NCBI GenBank assembly: GCA_013815535.1
Contig: JACDGC010000116.1
Span: forward strand, 1 to 8,822
Direction: 5' to 3'
Length of the DNA stretch: 8,822 nucleotides
Origin: Ktedonobacterales bacterium
GTDB taxonomy: Bacteria > Chloroflexota > Ktedonobacteria > Ktedonobacterales > JACDGC01
In this document: piece after piece, positions 1-4,618 of the stretch
Position numbering within the stretch: position 1 is the first letter of the stretch
Layout: the number at the start of each line of letters is the position of its first letter
Made by a program: the position numbers and the translations under genes
Notes under the pieces: model-generated
What the model was told of the DNA's origin: nothing
What the model saw: the letters and a program-made list of their open reading frames with translations, nothing else
Database searches by the model: none

Positions 1-240
1 GGTCAAGGCGCCCTGGGCGGTCGTGCGGCTTCGCGCCAGCGCGCCCCGCCGACCCAGCAACGCACCGGGCAGCCCTAAAAGCTCGCCCAATACGATCAGA
101 TTGGGCAGGGTGGTGGAGAGGTGCGGCACGGCCAACCCAACGATGCGGGTGATCTCGTGCATCGCCGCTGCGTCCGTCTGCCACGCCGCTGGGTTGATGC
201 GATTGCCAACAGCGACCGCGCGCACCTGCCGCCCCACCAT
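1..240 (-). CDS. Partial hypothetical protein (C-terminal part beyond window)
   Basis: An open frame of 80 codons runs from an ATG at 238-240 leftward off the window edge. The ATG is preceded on the minus strand by AAGGGAG seven bases upstream, and an in-frame TAA lies 14 codons further up, so this is a real N-terminus. The visible residues begin MVGRQVRAVAVGNRINPA and continue with alternating hydrophobic stretches (around residues 34-60). I do not recognise the family. A faint resemblance to the helical C-terminal domain of ketopantoate reductases is too weak to name it. Two DnaA boxes lie directly upstream, between this gene and the rightward gene at 403, so both could feel DnaA binding. 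Its leftward direction fits a gene on the left arm of an origin. Confidence 0.55.
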   Translation of the reverse strand, partial: MVGRQVRAVAVGNRINPAAWQTDAAAMHEITRIVGLAVPHLSTTLPNLIVLGELLGLPGALLGRRGALARSRTTAQGALT

Positions 241-258
241 CACTATTCTCCCTTGGGG

Positions 259-287
259 TTATCCACGTTTCCACACAGTTATCCACC
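259..287 (+). promoter_or_regulatory. Pair of DnaA boxes between divergent genes
   Basis: Two same-direction boxes, TTATCCACG (259-267) and TTATCCACC (279-287), each match the TTATCCACA consensus at 8 of 9 positions. They are exactly 20 bp apart, about two helical turns. They sit between a leftward and a rightward gene. They could be a second DnaA-binding cluster of a bipartite origin, or regulatory sites for the two divergent genes. The left box is about 18 bp from the start codon of the leftward gene, inside its leader. Confidence 0.7.
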
Positions 288-340
288 TGTGGTCACGCCT
301 ATCATCTCATCAAAGCATATCACCTGTAGCGTCGGCGTTG

Positions 341-346
341 TATGAT
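341..346 (+). promoter_or_regulatory. Possible -10 element for the gene at 403
   Basis: TATGAT matches five of six bases of the sigma70 -10 consensus. No good -35 is seen 16-18 bp upstream. A transcript from here would start near 352-354. That would exclude the in-frame ATG at 349 and agree with translation from 403, which has the better ribosome site. Confidence 0.3.
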
Positions 347-402
347 CAATGAAAGGCAGCGACGAGCGACGAAATAGGTGCCGCTGCCAGGGAGCATGCC
401 AG

Positions 403-1125
403 ATGATCACGTTTGAAGATGTCACGCGCCTCTTTTTGCGCGCCGCCGAGACGACGGGCATCACCACCCACCCCGACAGTTGGCTGAACATCGAGACAAT
501 GGAGCGCGAGTTTGAGGCCGTCTGTCACCTGGGTCCTTGTGAAGAAGCCGAGCATAAGGCTACATGCAGCCTCTCGTACAGTTGGAGTCCGTTGGATACG
601 GCACTCTCGCTAGACGGCCCCCAGGGCGTGTGTGAGTTCTTTCACGAGCCAAATGAGACGTGCCCCCACCTGCACACCGAGGACGTGCCCCCACTGGCGC
701 TAGACCTGGCCTACACGGTGGCGCTGGATGGCATCCCCCTGGACGAAGTGGACCTGAAACCGCTGGTGCGGATGCTGAAGTTTCGCGCCAGCGAAAATTC
801 GAGCCGCGCCATCGAGACGCGCCCCAGCATCGGCGTCATTTCAGGCGAGAGCGGGCTGGAGGCCGAGAGCCTGACGCTGCAACAACACGTCGAACTGCCG
901 TTGTGGAATCCCGAGAGCCTCACTTCGCTGCGCGAACTGATGGAGCGCCAACGCAGCACCAACCGCCATGGACGTGGTCGCCAGCGCTGGAGTGACGAAG
1001 AAGACCCCACCCATCAAGAAGAATGGCTGCCCCCGTTGCTCGAAGAGGTGGTGGCCGACATCGAGCGCGTGTTGACCGCCCTCGACAACCTCTCGTTGCA
1101 AACGTTCTTGCGTCAAAGCAAATAA
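403..1125 (+). CDS. Hypothetical acidic protein next to the replication origin
   Basis: This 240-aa protein starts at the ATG at 403, which has AGGGAG eight bases upstream. An in-frame ATG at 349 would add 18 residues but has no ribosome site and lies at or before the likely transcript start. The N-terminus reads MITFEDVTRLFLRAAETTG. The protein is soluble and acidic, with no signal peptide or membrane segment. A central part (about residues 35-100) carries several Cys and His residues (ECH-type and CPHLH patterns) without a spacing I recognise as a zinc finger. A charged Arg/Gln/Glu-rich stretch near residues 190-215 looks disordered, followed by an amphipathic helical C-terminus. I do not recognise the family. 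The gene lies between two DnaA-box clusters and ends 9 bp before the parS palindrome, so a role in replication or segregation is conceivable but is inference from position only. Confidence 0.8.
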   Translation: MITFEDVTRLFLRAAETTGITTHPDSWLNIETMEREFEAVCHLGPCEEAEHKATCSLSYSWSPLDTALSLDGPQGVCEFFHEPNETCPHLHTEDVPPLALDLAYTVALDGIPLDEVDLKPLVRMLKFRASENSSRAIETRPSIGVISGESGLEAESLTLQQHVELPLWNPESLTSLRELMERQRSTNRHGRGRQRWSDEEDPTHQEEWLPPLLEEVVADIERVLTALDNLSLQTFLRQSK

Positions 1126-1134
1126 TTCCCCTTG

Positions 1135-1178
1135 AGCAAGAAGGGGAGTGTTCCACGTGGAACACTCCCCTTCTTGCT
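1135..1178. promoter_or_regulatory. parS: parS-type ParB site inside a perfect 44-bp palindrome
   Basis: Bases 1135-1178 form a perfect inverted repeat with no spacer, centred at 1156/1157. Its core TGTTCCACGTGGAACA (1149-1164) differs from the commonly cited parS form TGTTTCACGTGAAACA by one symmetric change per arm, and this variant is known in other bacteria. ParB binds such sites near chromosomal origins and loads condensin there. The flanking arms (AGCAAGAAGGGGAG and its complement) go well beyond the 16-bp site. The palindrome is 9 bp after the stop codon of the gene at 403, so its RNA could also form a long hairpin and end transcription, but no U tract follows on either strand. CCCCTT at 1128-1133 can compete for AAGGGG at 1141-1146, allowing an alternative small hairpin. 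Confidence 0.8.
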
Positions 1179-1386
1179 AGGCCCCACCTGCGCTGAGACC
1201 GGTTCAATGTGATGCCAGCATAACCCTGCAATGCCAACTTATCCACGCATTGTGGATATTGTGTACAAGTCACTATTTGATGGCCTTCTCAGAGGTCGTC
1301 GTCAGCACAAACGATGAGCAGCACATGACCTGCCTGACCGTGAATCAGCGACACCATCATATAACACGAGGAGCGTCTCACTACCC

Positions 1387-1411
1387 TTTTATTATGATAT
1401 TGATAAAAATA
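1387..1411. other. AT-rich segment in oriC, candidate unwinding element
   Basis: Of 25 bases, 23 are A or T (two G, no C), in a region that is otherwise GC-rich. It lies about 50 bp left of the only perfect TTATCCACA box (1462-1470). A second AT-rich tract at 1501-1526 (22 of 26 A/T) lies just right of that box. Either could be the duplex-unwinding element. Confidence 0.4.
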
Positions 1412-1484
1412 GGGAGATCGGCGCAGCACCCAAAAAGGATGATAGCGCCTGCCCCCTTCCGTTATCCACATTTCCCACATCCCT

Positions 1485-1511
1485 AAGATCGGCTAGGATC
1501 TTTTTTCTTTT
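1485..1511 (+). terminator. Possible weak rho-independent terminator inside oriC
   Basis: AAGATC (1485-1490) and GATCTT (1497-1502) can form a 6-bp stem with a 6-base loop, followed directly by a T-rich tract (1501-1511, interrupted by one C). The stem is AT-rich and weak. It would stop rightward transcription, for example read-through from the gene at 403, before it reaches the dense DnaA-box array. The same T tract may simply be part of an AT-rich unwinding element. Confidence 0.3.
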
Positions 1512-1677
1512 TCATATATAAGATAGTCGTCGCAGTAATAGGGCTGTGGATGCTGTCGATAACCCTGCTGCGGCAAGGCCCTGCCAGAGATTGGCGGTGG
1601 GATAGTTTGTGGAAAAGTCTCGCACAACTTGGCATTAGTGTGGATGAGCGTGGATATCTTTGCGGTGTGCTTTGCGC

Positions 1678-1780
1678 TTGTCCACATTGGGGGAAAACTA
1701 TCCCCAATTCATCCCCAGCTTATCCCGCCCATCCCCATATTATCCACGTGTGGACAAGTCATTGTGGATGATGGGGATGA
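1678..1780. repeat. Helically phased DnaA-box and ATCCCCA iteron array
   Basis: Nine-base units aligned to TTATCCACA begin on the plus strand at 1678 (TTGTCCACA), 1698 (CTATCCCCA), 1709 (TCATCCCCA), 1720 (TTATCCCGC), 1729 (CCATCCCCA) and 1740 (TTATCCACG). The steps are 20, 11, 11, 9 and 11 bp. The orientation then flips: minus-strand units lie at 1749-1757, 1763-1771 and 1772-1780 (the last reads TCATCCCCA). The CCCCA units look like weak DnaA sites between strong ones. Low-affinity sites of this kind are known in E. coli oriC to bind only ATP-DnaA, and their role here is inferred from that. Confidence 0.6.
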
Positions 1781-1857
1781 GCGGAGGCGCGAACATTACA
1801 GACAAGATATCCACTTTTATATAAAGATATCCACAAAAATGTTGATAACTTGTCTGG

Positions 1858-2784
1858 CTAGTGAAAGCTGAGGACCAATGAGCGCACCACCAGCCCCCAC
1901 CCATCCACCAGCACGAAGAGCAACAGCTTGAAAGGCAGCGACACGATGGTGGGCGACAGCATCATCATGCCGACGGACATGAGCGAGGTCGAGATGACCA
2001 GATCGATCACGACAAAGGGGAGCAGGATCAAGAAGCCCATCTGAAACGCGGTTTTGATCTCGCTGAGGATGAAGGCGGGGATCAACACATAGGTGGGTAC
2101 ATCGGCCTGGGTGCGGGGGGCCTTGATTTTGGCGAGGTAGATAAAGAGCGACAGGTCTTTTTCGCGGGTCTGGCGAAACATGAAGCCCCGCAATGGCAAC
2201 TGGGCGCGGTCCAGCGCCACTTGTTGGGTGATCTTCCCTTGTGAATAGGGTGTGATGGCGGTGTCATTGATCTGCTGCCAGGTGGGGGCCATGACGAAGA
2301 CCGTCAGGAAGAGCGCTAGCCCGATCACCACTTGGTTCGGCGGCACCTGCTGGGCCCCCAAGCCCGAGCGCAGGAACGACAGCACGATCATGATGCGCGT
2401 AAAGCCCGTCACCATCATGATCAACGATGGGGCCAGACTCAGCACGGTGATGAGGCCCAGGATTTGCAGCGACGAACTGGGGTCGTTGCTGCTGGGGGTG
2501 GCGCTGCCGTTTGGCAACGTCGCCGTCTTTGACGGATTCGTCGTGGTGCTGCTTGTTGGCCCATTCACGGTGATCTGCAAGCCGGGCACGCCGTTGCCAC
2601 TGGCTGGTGAGGCGTCCAGCGAGCAGCCCCCCAGCGCCAGCGTGACCCCCAGGAACAGGAGCAAGAGCAGGCGCTGGCGTGCCCCAGGTGGCGCCGCTGG
2701 CCGTCGTGATGCGCGGACTGGACGCGCTGGCTGGCCATCGTGGTGGCTCCCCTGGTTGAATCTTCGTGGTCGTATGCGCCGCAT
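1858..2784 (-). CDS. fliP: Flagellar biosynthesis protein FliP
   Basis: FliP is an inner-membrane subunit of the flagellar type III export gate, assembling with FliQ and FliR. The start at 2784 has AGGAGG six bases upstream; the protein is 308 aa, longer than the usual 245-260. Residues 107-308 carry the family hallmarks: GFTRIMIVLSFLR (127-139), PPNQVVIGLALFL (148-160), RQTREKDLSLF (204-214), PAFILSEIKTAFQ (236-248) and SLPFKLLLFVLVDGW (282-296). The extra length is N-terminal: an Arg-rich stretch (about 37 residues), a hydrophobic segment (39-50), LGGC at 51-54 resembling a lipobox, then a Ser/Thr/Asn/Pro-rich linker (58-104). FliP precursors are often cleaved, so a signal peptide is expected, but a lipoprotein type would be unusual. 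No fliQ, fliR or flhB lies beside it. Upstream is a divergent promoter region; downstream is the origin, with no terminator between. Confidence 0.95.
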   Translation of the reverse strand: MRRIRPRRFNQGSHHDGQPARPVRASRRPAAPPGARQRLLLLLFLGVTLALGGCSLDASPASGNGVPGLQITVNGPTSSTTTNPSKTATLPNGSATPSSNDPSSSLQILGLITVLSLAPSLIMMVTGFTRIMIVLSFLRSGLGAQQVPPNQVVIGLALFLTVFVMAPTWQQINDTAITPYSQGKITQQVALDRAQLPLRGFMFRQTREKDLSLFIYLAKIKAPRTQADVPTYVLIPAFILSEIKTAFQMGFLILLPFVVIDLVISTSLMSVGMMMLSPTIVSLPFKLLLFVLVDGWGLVVRSLVLSFH

Positions 2785-3068
2785 GCCCTGCCTCCTGTGT
2801 GGTGCTTCTTCACTGGTTATATCCCCGAATTTGGCGCGACTTGAGGGGCAAAGGTCATGAGTGTCGGCGGAAAGTGGGTGCAGTTTGGGTGCGGTCGGTC
2901 GTGCCGTGTTGGGGGGATCAGCAGGGGGCGCCGTTGAGTTTTAGCGGGCTTGCCCAAAGTGGTCGGAAACCCTCTTGACTCTCACGCAACGTGAGGGTGG
3001 ACACTTCTTGTAGGGAGGCGCTGCGCGGCGGACGCCTAGGGTTTTGGTCACGAAAGGGAGTGGAATGC
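2785..3068. other. Divergent intergenic region between fliP and the cupredoxin gene
   Basis: This 284-bp stretch holds the fliP ribosome site (AGGAGG at 2791-2796 on the minus strand) and the MerR-type promoter of the cupredoxin gene (2975-3005). On the minus strand TATAAC near 2816-2821 could be a fliP -10, but no convincing -35 or flagellar sigma28 site is seen. Between about 2830 and 2970 I see nothing identifiable. Confidence 0.5.
2975..3005 (+). promoter_or_regulatory. MerR/TipA-type promoter-operator of the cupredoxin gene
   Basis: A near-consensus -35 TTGACT (2975-2980) is followed by a 19-bp spacer and a poor -10 GACACT (3000-3005). Nearly all of the spacer, plus the end of the -35, is a dyad: CTCACG, CAA, CGTGAG (2981-2995), extending with one G.T pair to 2978-2998. 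An over-long spacer filled by a dyad is the hallmark of promoters activated by MerR-family regulators through DNA distortion. The half-site CTCACG/CGTGAG resembles the inverted repeat of the Streptomyces tipA promoter as I remember it. The regulator is not in this window. Confidence 0.6.
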
Positions 3069-3464
3069 ATGCGAACTAACACGCGGCGCTGGCTCATTGG
3101 CGGCGCGATCACTGTGGTCATCGTCACCGGATTATATTTCGGCATCAGTGGGTATATGGGCTATCAAGAGACGGCGCAACAGAATGCCCAATTGACGGCG
3201 GCGCCCATCACGGGCGTTACGCAGGTGGCTTTGAGTAACTTCGCGGTGGGGCCAGCCAACATCCAGGTGCCCATCGGCACCACTGTCACTTGGACGAATG
3301 GTGATGACGCGCCCCACAGCGTCACCTTTAATAATGGCATGGCGGATAGTGGCCTCTTCAAAAAGGGGCAGACCTATCAGTACACCTTCACCAAGGCAGG
3401 CACTTTCACCTATCACTGCACCGTGCATCCGGGGATGGTAGGGCGCGTTGTCGTCACGCCTTAG
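3069..3464 (+). CDS. Membrane-anchored cupredoxin (plastocyanin/azurin-like)
   Basis: This 131-aa protein starts at the ATG at 3069, with AAGGGAG eight bases upstream; an in-frame ATG at 2991 lies between the promoter -35 and -10 and is rejected. Residues 8-29 form one hydrophobic segment, so it is probably anchored in the membrane with the domain outside. Residues 52-131 form a single cupredoxin domain: NFAVGPANIQVPIGTTVTW (58-76), then the copper ligands His83 (APHSV), Cys117 and His120 (YHCTVHPGM), and Met123. All four type 1 copper ligands are present, so electron transfer by bound copper is expected. The partner is unknown. The upstream MerR-type promoter suggests induction by a metal, redox stress or a small molecule. 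The epimerase-like gene follows after 60 bp and may be cotranscribed. Confidence 0.9.
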   Translation: MRTNTRRWLIGGAITVVIVTGLYFGISGYMGYQETAQQNAQLTAAPITGVTQVALSNFAVGPANIQVPIGTTVTWTNGDDAPHSVTFNNGMADSGLFKKGQTYQYTFTKAGTFTYHCTVHPGMVGRVVVTP

Positions 3465-3482
3465 CCGTGAGGTTTGGACATC

Positions 3483-3501
3483 AGCACGAGTGTGCTAGCA
3501 C
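3483..3501. repeat. Small overlapping inverted repeats between cupredoxin and epimerase genes
   Basis: AGCAC (3483-3487) can pair with GTGCT (3492-3496), and GTGCTAGCAC (3492-3501) is itself a perfect 10-bp palindrome. The overlap allows two exclusive small hairpins, or the palindrome could be an operator. No U tract follows, so a terminator is unlikely. Confidence 0.3.
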
Positions 3502-3524
3502 GTTCATGAAAAGAGGAAGAGACA

Positions 3525-4475
3525 ATGGCGAATGCGAACGAGTTGCATGTGGTTTTGGGCGGCACTGGCGGGGTTGGCAGCGCGGTGGTGCGTGAATTGG
3601 TGCAGCAAGGCAAGCGCGTGCGGGCGGTCAGTCGCACGGGCACGGGGGAGTTGCCTGCCGGGGCCGAAGCACTGGTGGCGGATGCGAGCACGGCGGAGGG
3701 CGCACGGGCAGCCTGCGCGGGGGCGGCGGTGGTCTATTGTTGCACGAACCCGCCCTATGATAAGTGGGCGCAACGCTTTCCGGCGCTTGTTGACGCCGCC
3801 ATCGCTGGCGCCGCCGCCGCAGGGGCCAAACTGGTGATGGCTGATAATCTGTATGTGTATTCCCCAACGACGCAGCCCCTGACCGAGGATCTGCCCCAGC
3901 AGCCAGGTACGCGCAAGGGGAATGTGCGCGTGGCGCTGGATGCGACCTTGCTGGCGGCACATCGCAGCGGCACCGTGCGCGTGGCGCTGGGGCGCGCAGC
4001 GGATTATTATGGCCCCGCTGCTCCATCTTCGGGCACGGGCGCGATGTTTTTTGGGCAGGTGCTGGCGGGCAAAGCGGTGCAGTGGCCCGGACGCATCGAT
4101 GTGCCGCACATCCTCAACTATACGAATGATTTCGCGCGCGGCTTGATCGTTTTGGGGGAGCGCGACGAAGCGCTGGGCCAAGCGTGGCACATCCCCGCCG
4201 CCGAGGCGCTGACGGCGCAGCAATTCGTCGCGTTGGCGGCGGAGGTCGCGGGGAGGCGGGCGCGCGCCGTCGCCGTCTCGCCCTTGATGATGCGCCTTGT
4301 GGGGCTTTTCGTCACTCCCATTCGTGAAACGATCGAGATGAGTTATGAATTCACCCAACCCTTCGTCATGGATGGCGGCAAGTTTACCCGCGCCTTCGGT
4401 TTCACTCCCACGCCGCACCGCGCGGCCCTGGAAGCGACCCTGGCTTGGTATCGTGCCCACGCTGCCAAGAAATGA
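3525..4475 (+). CDS. NAD(P)-binding epimerase/dehydratase-like oxidoreductase
   Basis: The 316-aa protein starts at ATG 3525 behind GAGGAAG. Its N-terminus is a Rossmann fold with GGTGGVG (residues 12-18) after a first beta strand, and Arg34/Arg37 after the second strand suggest NADP rather than NAD. Residues 103-113 (LVMADNLYVYS) and 156-163 (GRAADYYG) match the sugar-epimerase and atypical short-chain dehydrogenase pattern. The classical YxxxK catalytic pair is not obvious, so it may be an atypical member that acts as a reductase or a sensor. The C-terminal half (about 180-316) follows the substrate-binding part of NAD-dependent epimerase families. The substrate cannot be told. It is 60 bp behind the cupredoxin gene and ends directly at a large inverted repeat, so the two genes may form one transcription unit. 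Confidence 0.85.
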   Translation: MANANELHVVLGGTGGVGSAVVRELVQQGKRVRAVSRTGTGELPAGAEALVADASTAEGARAACAGAAVVYCCTNPPYDKWAQRFPALVDAAIAGAAAAGAKLVMADNLYVYSPTTQPLTEDLPQQPGTRKGNVRVALDATLLAAHRSGTVRVALGRAADYYGPAAPSSGTGAMFFGQVLAGKAVQWPGRIDVPHILNYTNDFARGLIVLGERDEALGQAWHIPAAEALTAQQFVALAAEVAGRRARAVAVSPLMMRLVGLFVTPIRETIEMSYEFTQPFVMDGGKFTRAFGFTPTPHRAALEATLAWYRAHAAKK

Positions 4476-4547
4476 CAGGCTGACCCTTTATCGCTGGTCA
4501 TGGGGAAAGATGTGCCCCCACCCATGACCGCCGATAGAGGTCGCCTG
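4476..4547. repeat. 72-bp imperfect inverted repeat after the epimerase gene
   Basis: Starting at the first base after the stop codon, CAGGC (4476-4480) pairs with GCCTG (4543-4547), GACC (4482-4485) with GGTC (4539-4542), TATCG (4489-4493) with CGATA (4532-4536), and GGTCATGGG (4496-4504) with CCCATGACC (4521-4529). Only small bulges or mismatches separate these blocks, and the terminal loop is 16 bases. No U tract follows. It may stop transcription or protect the mRNA end, or be a small repeat element of the REP or MITE kind. No second copy was noticed in the window. Confidence 0.7.
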
Positions 4548-4618
4548 ACCCGCAAAGACGTATGCTGGTTTCAGGACAGTTTTATCGCGAAATTATCATA
4601 TGAAAGAGGAACCCTATC

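Larger units (their letters stand above)
1200..1857. other. oriC: Replication origin region (oriC)
   Basis: This stretch contains no credible gene and a dense set of DnaA boxes. Plus-strand sites are 1239-1247 (TTATCCACG), 1462-1470 (TTATCCACA, perfect), 1678-1686 (TTGTCCACA), 1740-1748 (TTATCCACG), 1807-1815 (ATATCCACT) and 1827-1835 (ATATCCACA). Minus-strand sites are 1251-1259 (ATATCCACA), 1554-1562 (TTATCGACA), 1608-1616 (TTTTCCACA), 1639-1647 (TCATCCACA), 1649-1657 (ATATCCACG), 1749-1757 (TTGTCCACA), 1763-1771 (TCATCCACA) and 1840-1848 (TTATCAACA). Three AT-rich segments could serve as the unwinding element: 1387-1411, 1501-1526 and about 1805-1850. A parS-type site borders the region. 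The 10-mer ATAACCCTGC occurs twice (1220-1229 and 1559-1568). No initiator gene is visible in the window, and chromosomal versus large-replicon origin cannot be settled here, though parS and the dense boxes favour a chromosome. Confidence 0.85.

Noticed and set aside
349..402. Longer N-terminus for the gene at 403, from ATG 349
   Set aside because: It has no ribosome site, lies at or before the likely transcript start set by TATGAT at 341-346, and its Arg/Cys-rich residues look untranslated.
1135..1178. Calling the 44-bp palindrome only a rho-independent terminator
   Set aside because: No U tract follows on either strand, and its centre is an exact parS-type site next to DnaA boxes. A terminator role is kept only as a possible second function.
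1550..1871. Overlapping rightward open frames in the origin region (1550-1771 and 1629-1871)
   Set aside because: They lack ribosome sites, their codons are DnaA boxes and iterons, and the peptides resemble nothing. They arise from repeat-rich non-coding DNA.
2252..2860. A 202-codon rightward frame opposite fliP
   Set aside because: It is antisense to a certain gene with strong family motifs, has no ribosome site and encodes no recognisable protein.
3504..4460. A 318-codon leftward frame opposite the epimerase-like gene
   Set aside because: Long antisense frames are common in GC-rich DNA. The peptide is rich in Arg, His and Gly with no domain, while the plus-strand frame has a Rossmann motif and a ribosome site.
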